A stretch of 36,784 nucleotides of DNA from JAWWPY01 sp964412845 (lineage in GTDB: Bacteria > Actinomycetota > Actinomycetes > Streptosporangiales > Streptosporangiaceae): positions 1 to 36,784 of the forward strand of contig CAYPQM010000057.1 in assembly GCA_964412845.1 (NCBI GenBank), written 5' to 3'. The position numbers were made by a program, and so were the translations under genes. Each line of letters begins with the position of its first letter. Position 1 is the stretch's first letter. Below are positions 1-6,467 of the stretch, one piece after another. Below the pieces are notes generated by a model. The model did not search any database and was not told the origin of the DNA. It saw nothing but the letters and a program-made list of their open reading frames with translations.

Positions 1-883
1 TGACCGCGTCGAGGCCAGCGCACAGGGCGAGCGCCGACTTGCCCGTTCCCGCGCGGCCGCCGAGCGAGACGATGCCCACATCCGGATCGAGCAGCAGATC
101 CAGGGCCACCCGCTGCTCAGCGCTGCGGCCGCGCAGGCCGAACGCCTCCCGGTCGCCGCGGACCAGCCGCACCGACTTGTCCGGGAGCACCCGGCCGAGC
201 GCGCTGCACCCGCCATGCCCGCCCGTGCTCAGCACCAGGCCCGTGTGACAGGGCAGCTCACGGGCCGCCGGGCTGTCCAGCTTGCCCGTGTCGTACAGCT
301 CGTTGATCTCATCGGCCGTGACGTCGAGTTCGGTCATGCCGGTCCACCCGGAGTCGGCAGGCATTTCGGCCCGGTACTCCTGGGCGGTCAGCCCGATGGA
401 CGCGGCCTTCACCCGCAGCGGCAGGTCCTTGCTGACCAGCACGACGTTGTTGCCTTCCGCCGCCAGGCTGCGCGCGACCGACAGGATCCGCGTGTCGTTG
501 TCGCCCAGCCGGAACCCCGGCGGCAGCACCTGGGGGTCAGCGTGATTCAGCTCCACGCAGACCGTGCCGCCCGCCTGCCCCACCGGCAGCTCCGCATCGA
601 GCCTTCCGTACTCAATCCGCAGATCATCCAGGTACCGGAGGGCCTGCCGGGCGAAAAAACCGAGCTCGGGATGGTTGCGCTTGGCTTCCAGCTCGGTGAT
701 CACGACGATCGGCAGGACAACGCGATGCTCCGCGAACCGGCCGATAGCGGCCGGGTCGGCGAGCAGGACGCTGGTGTCCAGCACATAGGTGCGCCGGGCG
801 CCATCGCGCTCGGCAGCATCGCGGACAGTGTCGGAGCTGACGCTGCTGGGCCGCTTGTCGCGGCGGGCAGAAGAACTGGCCAC
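1..883 (-). CDS. phoH2: PIN-PhoH protein (PhoH2-type RNase/helicase), 3' part missing
   Basis: The protein runs off the left edge, so only the first 294 residues are visible. The N-terminus has a PIN-domain opening (YVLDTSVLLADP, about residues 33-44, with the acidic metal-binding Asp), further PIN-type acidic motifs (ITELE, GDNDTRIL), then a linker and the beginning of a PhoH ATPase domain with Walker A GRAGTGKS near residue 281. PIN-PhoH fusions (PhoH2) are known as sequence-specific RNases coupled to an ATP-driven helicase; that role is family knowledge. I chose the GTG at 881-883, which follows a GGGGAGAAC ribosome-binding site. The next gene on the same strand upstream is uppS-like; the same two gene types also lie near each other in mycobacteria as far as I recall. 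Confidence 0.88.
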   Translation of the reverse strand, partial: MASSSARRDKRPSSVSSDTVRDAAERDGARRTYVLDTSVLLADPAAIGRFAEHRVVLPIVVITELEAKRNHPELGFFARQALRYLDDLRIEYGRLDAELPVGQAGGTVCVELNHADPQVLPPGFRLGDNDTRILSVARSLAAEGNNVVLVSKDLPLRVKAASIGLTAQEYRAEMPADSGWTGMTELDVTADEINELYDTGKLDSPAARELPCHTGLVLSTGGHGGCSALGRVLPDKSVRLVRGDREAFGLRGRSAEQRVALDLLLDPDVGIVSLGGRAGTGKSALALCAGLDAV

Positions 884-1167
884 TCGTTCTCCCCTGGGCG
901 CCGGGGGCGGCGCCGCGGTCGGACACAAAAGTGTCTCCAGGACCGGGATCGCCCTACGAAAGGCCGAACCCCGGCCCTTCGCTCGTCTCGCCTGCGTGCC
1001 AGGACACGGAGCTCGAGAATGTCGAGGGCCTTCCCGGCGGGCGGCTAGGCACCGCCCGTCCACCTCGACGGTACCCGTGATGGGGCATGTCCTGGAAGAC
1101 CCACGCGCTGAGGAGCCTTAAGCGGCTTAGGAGGCTGCTGGGGCGCACGGGCCGGTCCGGGGCGCGC

Positions 1168-1938
1168 TTAAGAGCCGAACCGGCGGTGCCGCGCCGAGTA
1201 CGAGCGGAGTGCGCGCAGGAAGTCCACCCGGCGGAAGGCTGGCCAGTAGGCGTCGCAGAAATAGAACTCCGAGTGCGCGCTCTGCCAGAGCAGGAAGCCG
1301 CCGAGCCGCTGCTCCCCCGATGTCCTGATGACCAGGTCAGGATCGGGCTGGCCCGCTGTGTACAGGTGCTCAGCGATGTGATCGATGTCCAGCAGCTCGG
1401 CGAGTTCCTCGATGCTGGTTCCCTTGGTGGCCTGCTCATACAGCAGGGAGCGGACCGCGTCCGCGATCTCTTGCCTGCCCCCGTACCCGACCGCGACGTT
1501 GACCAGCACGCCCGGGTTGCCGGCGGTGGCCTCCCCCGCGGACTTGAGCGCGTGCGCGGTCTCCGCGGGCAGCAGGTCGAGCGCGCCCACCGGCTTGACG
1601 TGCCAGCCCTGTGCGACGAGCCCCTGCACCGTGCCCTCGATGATCCGCAGCAAGGCCTCGACCTCGGCCTGGGGCCGCGAGAGATTGTCGGTGGAGAGCA
1701 GCCAGAGCGTCACTACCTCGACACCGGCCTGACGGCACCAGCCGAGAAGCTCGAAGATATGGTCGGCGCCCTTCTGATGGCCGTCGCTGACGTCGGCGAG
1801 GCCGGTCAGGCGCGCCCACCGCCGGTTGCCATCGAGGATCACCCCGACGTGCCGCGGGATCGTGCTCGGGGAGAGGGACGCCTCCAGCCTGTGCTCGTAC
1901 AGCCGGTAGACGAGATCGCGAAACCCCATCTGCACCAT
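1168..1938 (-). CDS. uppS: Z-isoprenyl diphosphate synthase, Rv1086 (short-chain Z-FPP synthase) type
   Basis: A 256-residue cis-prenyltransferase. It shows the catalytic region I motif HVGVILDGNRRWAR (about 30-43, essential Asp36), the region with LLSTDNLSRP, and the C-terminal signature DLVIRTSGEQRLGGFLLWQSA followed by the EFYF and WPAFR segments. The N-terminal YRLYEHRL and C-terminal YSARHR segments resemble mycobacterial Rv1086, which makes omega,E,Z-farnesyl diphosphate for decaprenyl phosphate synthesis, more than the long-chain UppS; chain length itself cannot be read. Such enzymes condense isopentenyl diphosphate in cis in the cytosol and supply lipid carriers for cell-wall sugars. 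The ATG at 1936-1938 is almost adjacent to GGAGGG; the in-frame ATG at 1927-1929 has a more normal spacing and may be the true start. A 378-nt structured region separates it from pckA upstream. Confidence 0.9.
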   Translation of the reverse strand: MVQMGFRDLVYRLYEHRLEASLSPSTIPRHVGVILDGNRRWARLTGLADVSDGHQKGADHIFELLGWCRQAGVEVVTLWLLSTDNLSRPQAEVEALLRIIEGTVQGLVAQGWHVKPVGALDLLPAETAHALKSAGEATAGNPGVLVNVAVGYGGRQEIADAVRSLLYEQATKGTSIEELAELLDIDHIAEHLYTAGQPDPDLVIRTSGEQRLGGFLLWQSAHSEFYFCDAYWPAFRRVDFLRALRSYSARHRRFGS

Positions 1939-2052
1939 TCCCTCCGCCGCGGCTCTGCCGCCGCCTACCGGCCGGTCGCTTCCCAGCGGACCTGCACGGC
2001 CCCGGCGCCGCCGATGATGGCGCCCAGACTCGGCTGGCCAGGCCCAGCGCGC

Positions 2053-2081
2053 CCGTCAGCCGACCAGCCGGTGGCTGACGG
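2053..2081 (-). terminator. Strong stem-loop between pckA and uppS
   Basis: Perfect 9-bp arms CCGTCAGCC (2053-2061) and GGCTGACGG (2073-2081), extended inside by ACC/GGT after a single bulged base, with a 4-nt apical loop. This is about 12 base pairs in total. It lies about 240 nt after the pckA stop and about 115 nt before the uppS start on the minus strand. There is no following U-tract, which is usual in actinomycetes. It could end pckA transcription or act as a leader structure for uppS. Confidence 0.4.
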
Positions 2082-2201
2082 ACATCGCCCCAGCCCGGGG
2101 CTGGCCGGGCGGGACGGCGTCGCCGTGATTACTGAGCACCGTATACAAGAATGTCACCAACTCCAGCCTGGTGGTGACGGCACGGGCCGTGTTGGGGCAA
2201 C

Positions 2202-2219
2202 GAGGTAAGAATTTACCTC
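2202..2219. repeat. Inverted repeat GAGGTAA-GAAT-TTACCTC
   Basis: A perfect 7-bp inverted repeat with a 4-nt spacer, AT-richer than its surroundings, about 100 nt past the pckA stop. It is either a protein-binding site or a weak hairpin; nothing nearby shows which. Confidence 0.4.
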
Positions 2220-2316
2220 TCAACGCAGCGTAGCTTACACATCGCGTAACGTTATATTCACACTCAGGCGACGGTTACCACCGGGCCTGCCTCCGTGCCT
2301 GGCGCCGCGCGGGCGG

Positions 2317-3852
2317 TCAGCCGATCGACTTGACGATGGCCTCGTCAAGCCCGGCGAAGGAGGCGAGGTACTCCTTGCGTTCCCGCTTGAGCCGGGCGAC
2401 CATGGCGTCGTACTCCGCCAGGCGTCCCTGGCGCTCGTAGAGCCTGCGGGGCTGGATGATCTCGATGTCATCGACGCCGGGCACCGACGCGGCCACCTCG
2501 TACCCGAAGTCCGGGTCCTGCGTCCACGTGATGGTGTCCTCGACGATGGCCTGCACGATCGCGGACGAGAAGGGGATGGTGACCTTCTTCGAGTCGGGGT
2601 TGTCGTCACGGCCACCGACCCGGCCCGTGTTGAGCACGAACACCTTGAGTTCGTGGCTGTCCAGCAGTTCCAGCATCCGGTTGCCCATGTCGGCCATGTC
2701 GCGCGGGAAGAACGGGTTGGTGCCGGGGACGCGCAGGAACTTGCCTTCCTCGTCCTTGCCGCCCGCGGAGGTGCCAGTGGTCTCGCCCAGCATGAAGTAG
2801 GCGGCCGCCTGAGCACGGTCCAGCCGGGCCACGCCGGGGACGATGTTCTCGTTGCGGTTCAGGATCAGCAGGAACTCAGCGGGCGGGATCTGGTCGGCCG
2901 GCCACGGGTCCACGTAGGAGAACGGCCAGGTGGTGCGGCCGTTCTTGGTGTACGAGGTGTCGAAGAAGTCCACCGCGCCGTTGGCGTCCACCGACACGTT
3001 CTCGAGGTAGGCGTCCGGCTTGGTGGTGGCGTTGTAGATGGCGGGCTCGAGGTTCGGGTCGAGCCCGAAGGTCTTGGCGAAGCACCCGTTCTCGGTGGCG
3101 TAGACGCGGCCGCCCGGCATGAGTGCGATGAAGTCGTCCTGGGCGGGCTTGCTGCCCAGTTGCGTGGTGAACGTCGTCGTGGTCTTGCCCGTGCCGGACA
3201 GGCCCACGATGAGGACCGCGGTGGGCTTGCCACCCACCGGGATCACCTTGCACCCGGCGTGCAGGGCCAGGCCGCCGCGGTTGAACACGATGTTGTTCCA
3301 CATCCGCAGGCCGCCCTTCTTGGACTCACCGAAGTAGTCCGAGTTGAGCACGCGGGTGATGTTGGCGTTCAGGTCCACCACGATGACCCGGTCGTCCGGG
3401 TAGCCCGGCGCGGGGAGGTTCGGCGTGTAGATGACTGTGGTGTCTGGTTCCCAGGTGGCCGGGTCGTAGTCGTCGCCGACCGGGTAGTAGAGCTGCTGCT
3501 GCATGCCGGCCACGTTCGCGTTGGCCGCCTCCATGATCAGCCGCGCCCGGGTGCGGAACGCTGGATCGGAGCCGATGTAACCGTCCACGACCACCACGTG
3601 GGTACCTGCGATGTACTCGTCCTGCACCGCCGCCAGCCGGTCGAATTCGGCTCGCGTCACGGTTTGTTTGGTCGCATTGGTCGAGTCCTCCACGAGGTAC
3701 GTCGACCGGGTGCTGCGGGAGTCCACACGAGCCTTCACTGCCACATTGCCGAACTCAGTGACCTGGCTGTTCGGCATTTTCTCCGTCAGCTCCCTGAGAC
3801 GGTCCGCTGTCGGATTCCAGTCCACCGCCACCGCGTTTACCTGATGCGCCAC
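2317..3852 (-). CDS. pckA: Phosphoenolpyruvate carboxykinase, ATP-type family (divergent)
   Basis: A 511-residue cytosolic enzyme that interconverts oxaloacetate and phosphoenolpyruvate at the entry to gluconeogenesis. Motifs match the ATP-type family: YFGESKKG (about 173-180), the kinase-1a P-loop GLSGTGKTTTT (217-227), QDD (238-240, kinase-2-like acidic pair), NGCFAKTF (255-262, cf. GGCYAK), an NPFFPRD segment equivalent to PFLPLHP, and VLNTGRVGG (cf. VNTGWTGG). The sequence is clearly divergent from the enterobacterial enzymes, so nucleotide choice (ATP rather than GTP) is a family inference. The GTG start at 3850-3852 is set by a strong AGGAGGAGG site 6-7 nt upstream. It stands alone: uppS is 378 nt away downstream, and the upstream region carries a conspicuous hairpin at 3984-4019. 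Confidence 0.92.
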   Translation of the reverse strand: MAHQVNAVAVDWNPTADRLRELTEKMPNSQVTEFGNVAVKARVDSRSTRSTYLVEDSTNATKQTVTRAEFDRLAAVQDEYIAGTHVVVVDGYIGSDPAFRTRARLIMEAANANVAGMQQQLYYPVGDDYDPATWEPDTTVIYTPNLPAPGYPDDRVIVVDLNANITRVLNSDYFGESKKGGLRMWNNIVFNRGGLALHAGCKVIPVGGKPTAVLIVGLSGTGKTTTTFTTQLGSKPAQDDFIALMPGGRVYATENGCFAKTFGLDPNLEPAIYNATTKPDAYLENVSVDANGAVDFFDTSYTKNGRTTWPFSYVDPWPADQIPPAEFLLILNRNENIVPGVARLDRAQAAAYFMLGETTGTSAGGKDEEGKFLRVPGTNPFFPRDMADMGNRMLELLDSHELKVFVLNTGRVGGRDDNPDSKKVTIPFSSAIVQAIVEDTITWTQDPDFGYEVAASVPGVDDIEIIQPRRLYERQGRLAEYDAMVARLKRERKEYLASFAGLDEAIVKSIG

Positions 3853-3867
3853 GATCGCTCCTCCTCC

Positions 3868-3879
3868 TAGGCGCGCCTA
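3868..3879. repeat. Perfect palindrome TAGGCGCGCCTA at the pckA ribosome-binding site
   Basis: A 12-bp perfect palindrome that begins within the AG-rich ribosome-binding site of pckA. It could be an operator, or simply chance in GC-rich DNA. Confidence 0.25.
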
Positions 3880-3983
3880 ACGCACGCTCCGCCCGGGCTC
3901 AGACGCCATGACGCAAGGTCACGTGCGCTCTGGGCTTGCGGGATTTGGGGAGTGTACCCCGGCATGGCCGGATTAAATGCGAC

Positions 3984-4019
3984 CCACCTCCGCATTGGGA
4001 GAACCCTCAGCGGAGGTGG
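3984..4019 (-). other. Perfect 10-bp stem-loop in the pckA upstream region
   Basis: Arms CCACCTCCGC (3984-3993) and GCGGAGGTGG (4010-4019) are perfectly complementary. Inside them a second GGG/CCC stem closes a tetraloop, across a symmetric 3x3 internal loop. It lies about 130 nt upstream of the pckA start on the minus strand and about 195 nt past the stop of the preceding gene. It may be a terminator, an RNA leader element of pckA, or part of a small RNA. I do not recognise a known riboswitch class. Confidence 0.45.
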
Positions 4020-4166
4020 CCGGGAAGACGCCAGGATGATGATACGGGCGACAGCCTAGATGACTCGTTGGCCACGCCAGGGCGGGTGCGAATTCCCGCT
4101 CACGTAGCACGATGGAAATCTCCGCGCAGTGCCCCGGAGCGGGCGCGGGCATAGCTTTCGGCAAAT

Positions 4167-4189
4167 GGTTTAGACCTTTGGTATAAACC
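4167..4189 (-). terminator. Weak stem-loop after the 4215-4805 gene
   Basis: GGTTTA (4167-4172) and TAAACC (4184-4189) form a 6-bp stem with an 11-nt loop, starting about 26 nt beyond the stop of the upstream gene on the minus strand. Weak on its own, but the position fits transcription termination. Confidence 0.3.
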
Positions 4190-4214
4190 CTTTATCCGGT
4201 TATTTCTGTGCTGG

Positions 4215-4805
4215 TCACGCTTGGGGACCCTCGGCCCGGACCTCCTCGACCCGGCGCAGCGCCTCCCTCAGCTGAGCCAGCCAGGAGTCCTCGTGCTCCC
4301 CCACCAGCCGGACGCACCAGGCCAGCGCATCACTGCGGCTGCGGGCCACTCCGGCCTCCACGAGGGTGTCAAGGACCCGCCGCTCGGATTGCCGGAGCCG
4401 GGTCATCACCGGAACGGACAGTGTGGTGAACATCACCTTCTGGTCACCACAGACGATGCCCCACGACACCTTCCGGCCGAACCTGAGTTCCGCCTCGCGG
4501 GCGATCTCGATCCGGTGCTCGCGGGTCTCCTCGCGGAACCTGCGGACCCGGCCGTCCGCGGCCGCCGCCCGCTCTGCCTCTGGTGAGTCCGGGTCAGCCC
4601 CCGGGACGTCGAGGTGGCCGACCACCGTGATCTCTTCGCGGTCCAGCCGCACATCCGGCGCCCCGGCGAACCAGCCATCCGGGAGACGGCCGGTGAACCA
4701 GGCGCGCAGCTTCTCAGCCGGCCCATGCGGGCCAGCATCATGCGGGCCAGTGTCCTGCGGGCCAGTGTCCTGAGCAGAGCCCGCTTCTTCCTTCTCAGTA
4801 CTCAT
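4215..4805 (-). CDS. Small predicted ribbon-helix-helix-like DNA-binding protein
   Basis: A 196-residue protein I do not recognise by name. The first 30 residues are a disordered DTGP/DAGP-type repeat encoded by 15-bp tandem repeats. The middle has a charged segment with RFREETREHRIEIAREAE. The C-terminal part, MFTTLSVPVMTRLRQSERR followed by VLDTLVEAGVARSRSDALAWCVRLV, has the strand-helix-helix pattern of a ribbon-helix-helix (CopG/Arc-like) domain; this is pattern recognition, not a search result. I chose the ATG at 4803-4805: the open frame extends 57 codons further upstream, but this ATG sits 7 nt after a TAATCT -10 hexamer and has no ribosome-binding site, as in a leaderless gene. The start codon lies inside a perfect palindrome, which fits autoregulation. 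Confidence 0.7.
   Translation of the reverse strand: MSTEKEEAGSAQDTGPQDTGPHDAGPHGPAEKLRAWFTGRLPDGWFAGAPDVRLDREEITVVGHLDVPGADPDSPEAERAAAADGRVRRFREETREHRIEIAREAELRFGRKVSWGIVCGDQKVMFTTLSVPVMTRLRQSERRVLDTLVEAGVARSRSDALAWCVRLVGEHEDSWLAQLREALRRVEEVRAEGPQA
4726..4770 (-). repeat. Three 15-bp tandem repeats inside the RHH-like gene
   Basis: Units at 4726-4740 (diverged at its end), 4741-4755 and 4756-4770, the last two identical (TGCGGGCCAGTGTCC). They are codon-phased and encode the DTGPQ/DTGPH/DAGPH stretch near the N-terminus. Confidence 0.85.
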
Positions 4806-4840
4806 GTAATAAAGATTACATGCTTGCGTCAGCCTGGCAA
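4803..4840 (-). promoter_or_regulatory. Leaderless promoter with palindromic operator over the start codon
   Basis: Perfect inverted repeat CATGTAAT-AAAG-ATTACATG at 4803-4822. Read on the minus strand, a TTGCCA -35 (4840-4835), a 16-bp spacer and a TAATCT -10 (4818-4813) precede the ATG (4805-4803) by 7 nt. The palindrome therefore covers the -10, the expected transcription start and the start codon. A repressor bound here would block the promoter; the encoded protein itself is the obvious candidate. Confidence 0.6.
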
Positions 4841-5021
4841 GCACCCGGCAGCGACAACTGAAGCGTTCGGGTGTCGTTGCTGCGCAAGTTGAAACGCTTT
4901 GCTGTCGTTGCGGCCACCGGACCCGGCCGTGATCCGGGAGTTTGTGGGCGATGGGCGATGGGCAGTGACCGTCCACTGTCTGCTTCGGCGGGTCAGGCGG
5001 CGGGGCAGGTCAGGCAGCGGG

Positions 5022-5076
5022 TCAGGTCAGGTCAGGCGGCGGGGGCAGGTCAGCCGACGGGCGAGGCGGCCACCCC
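5022..5076. repeat. Left copy of a 55-bp direct repeat flanking the gap
   Basis: These 55 bases are identical to 5177-5231 by direct comparison. They end exactly at the first N. Confidence 0.95.
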
Positions 5077-5176
5077 NNNNNNNNNNNNNNNNNNNNNNNN
5101 NNNNNNNNNNNNNNNNNNNNNNNNNNNNNNNNNNNNNNNNNNNNNNNNNNNNNNNNNNNNNNNNNNNNNNNNNNNN
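5077..5176. other. Assembly gap, 100 N
   Basis: Exactly 100 unknown bases, a placeholder length used by scaffolding software. The same 55 bp stand on both sides, so the two contig ends probably overlap and the gap may contain little or no real sequence, or a collapsed tandem repeat. Confidence 0.98.
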
Positions 5177-5231
5177 TCAGGTCAGGTCAGGCGGCGGGGG
5201 CAGGTCAGCCGACGGGCGAGGCGGCCACCCC
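5177..5231. repeat. Right copy of the 55-bp direct repeat
   Basis: Identical to 5022-5076. This copy includes the stop codon and last codons of the C40 peptidase gene, so closing the gap by overlap would leave that gene intact. Confidence 0.95.
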
Positions 5232-6467
5232 GGCGGCGATCCTCGGTGACACCCTGACCGCGCCAGCGAATTCGCTGCCCAGGGCCAGCGGCACGACCTG
5301 GACGTTCTCGCCGGGTTGCGGCGCCTGGAGCATCCAGCCCTTGCCCAGGTAGATCGCGACATGCGAGATGTAATTGGGCGCGGTTGGATCGGTGTGGTAG
5401 AAGAGCAGGTCACCCGGCTGGGCCTGGCTTATCGGGATCGCCGGGCCGGTCCGCGCCTGGTCGGCAGCGACCCGCGGCATCACGACCCCGGCCTGGGCGA
5501 AGGACCACTGCACCAGGCCGGAGCAGTCGAATGACGTCGGGCCGGCCGCGCCCCAGACGTAGGGCATGCCGAGCCTGCTCTCGGCCGCTCTCAGCATGGC
5601 GATGATCTGGGCGCTGGTGATGCCGGTGCCAGACGCCGGCCCAGTCCCGGTGGCCGCCCCGGCCGCGCCCGGGCGGGCGGTCGTCGAAGCCACCAGCGGC
5701 TCGACCATGGTGCCCTTCGGCACGACCGACTTGACGTGCGCGACCAGCGAGGTAATCGTCGCGTGCGGCGCGCTGACCACGATCGCGTTACCGTCCGGGA
5801 AACCGAGGCTAGCTGCCACCGTCGTGGAGACGACAGCGTCCACGCCGCCAATGCCGACCGTGCCGAATCCGCCCACGCGCAGCGTTTCTACCTGCTGCCC
5901 GGCCACCTGGACCAGCCCGCCCAGGGGCACCTTGTCCTGGCTGCCCATGGTGTAGGAGACAGCGATGCCACCGTCCGCGACGTTGCGCCAGAGCGTGCTG
6001 GCGGCCGCGGTGGGCCGCTCGGCAAAGGCCCGGAAGGTGACCGGGTCCACCCCGAGCATGGCCACGAACTTCCCGTTGACCTGAACCCGGGCGGCGTCCA
6101 CCAACCCGGCCGCGACCACGCCAGGCAGCCGCCGGATGGCGGCGTCGGTGCCCGCGGGCAGCGACGTGGGCGCGATCACCAGTACGTCCGCCCGGAGCAG
6201 CTTGCCCGGCGGCGCGGTCCCGGCGGCCTGCGCCGACGATGACGAGAGGGGGTCAGGCAGCATGGTCGTGGCCGACGTGTCCAGGACCGAGACATGCCCC
6301 TGGGGTGAGACGTCCTGCTGGGCCGCCGCGCTGGCGGCCGTGGGCCAGCCCGCGCCCAGCGCGAGAAGGGCAAGAGCGGCGCAGCCCACGAGCGCCGCCA
6401 TGCGTGCCCAGGCGGCCGCCGGCACCCATGCAGGCGCCCGATATTTCACGCCAGGCTCTATACCCAC
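5205..6467 (-). CDS. Exported NlpC/P60 (C40) peptidase with a MacB/FtsX-like extracytoplasmic domain
   Basis: A 420-residue secreted or membrane-anchored cell-wall hydrolase. An N-terminal hydrophobic segment (about 18-45, ending near AASA) acts as signal or anchor. About residues 90-255 resemble the periplasmic core domain of MacB/FtsX-type ABC permeases (RLPGVVAAGLVDAARV, MLGVDPVTF, GIAVSYTMGS, VGGFGTVGIGG). The C-terminal 110 residues are an NlpC/P60 domain: YVWGAAGPTSFDCSGLVQW with nucleophile Cys315, and ISHVAIYLG with His369. Such enzymes cleave peptide crosslinks in peptidoglycan. The GTG at 6465-6467 is preferred: it has GGGAG six bases upstream and overlaps the end of the DUF255 gene by 10 nt, suggesting translational coupling. 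An upstream ATG (6539) would overlap that gene by 82 nt. Confidence 0.85.
   Translation of the reverse strand: MGIEPGVKYRAPAWVPAAAWARMAALVGCAALALLALGAGWPTAASAAAQQDVSPQGHVSVLDTSATTMLPDPLSSSSAQAAGTAPPGKLLRADVLVIAPTSLPAGTDAAIRRLPGVVAAGLVDAARVQVNGKFVAMLGVDPVTFRAFAERPTAAASTLWRNVADGGIAVSYTMGSQDKVPLGGLVQVAGQQVETLRVGGFGTVGIGGVDAVVSTTVAASLGFPDGNAIVVSAPHATITSLVAHVKSVVPKGTMVEPLVASTTARPGAAGAATGTGPASGTGITSAQIIAMLRAAESRLGMPYVWGAAGPTSFDCSGLVQWSFAQAGVVMPRVAADQARTGPAIPISQAQPGDLLFYHTDPTAPNYISHVAIYLGKGWMLQAPQPGENVQVVPLALGSEFAGAVRVSPRIAAGVAASPVG

Larger units (their letters stand above)
1939..2316. other. Intergenic region between pckA and uppS with strong hairpins
   Basis: 378 bases with no convincing gene. 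It holds a very stable hairpin (2053-2081), a second GC palindrome CCAGCCC-G-GGGCTGG (2090-2104), an AT-rich patch around 2200-2260 that stands out in this GC-rich DNA, and a 7-bp inverted repeat (2202-2219). On the minus strand GTTATA read in reverse gives a TATAAC hexamer at 2251-2256, a possible -10, but no good -35 is visible. It could contain the end of the pckA transcript, the promoter and a long leader of uppS, or both. Confidence 0.5.
3853..4214. other. Intergenic region upstream of pckA
   Basis: 362 bases without a convincing gene. It contains the pckA leader and promoter region on the minus strand (a TACACT hexamer near 3953-3958 is a possible -10), the stem-loop at 3984-4019, a small CCGGC-ATG-GCCGG repeat (3959-3971), and a 6-bp stem-loop at 4167-4189 close to the end of the next gene. 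A 63-codon open frame on the minus strand (3973-4164) has no ribosome-binding site and no recognisable motif. Confidence 0.5.
4806..5204. other. Intergenic region with assembly gap and GGTCA-rich repeats
   Basis: No gene is supported here. The region starts with the promoter described at 4803-4840, has a 7-bp inverted repeat AAGCGTT/AACGCTT (4861-4867 and 4893-4899) and two near-copies of a TGTCGTTGC word, then a stretch rich in GGTCAGG units running into the gap at 5077-5176. Confidence 0.6.

Noticed and set aside
1087..2208. Long plus-strand open frame over uppS
   Set aside because: It is the complement of a well-conserved prenyltransferase gene and has no recognisable motif; long antisense frames are expected at this GC content.
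2653..3870. 405-codon plus-strand open frame over pckA
   Set aside because: Antisense to an intact PEPCK gene; Val/His/Arg-rich shadow composition with no domain.
5077..5176. Mobile element insertion at the gap
   Set aside because: The flanking 55-bp identity is too long for an ordinary target-site duplication and fits contig overlap better; no transposase fragment is seen at either edge.
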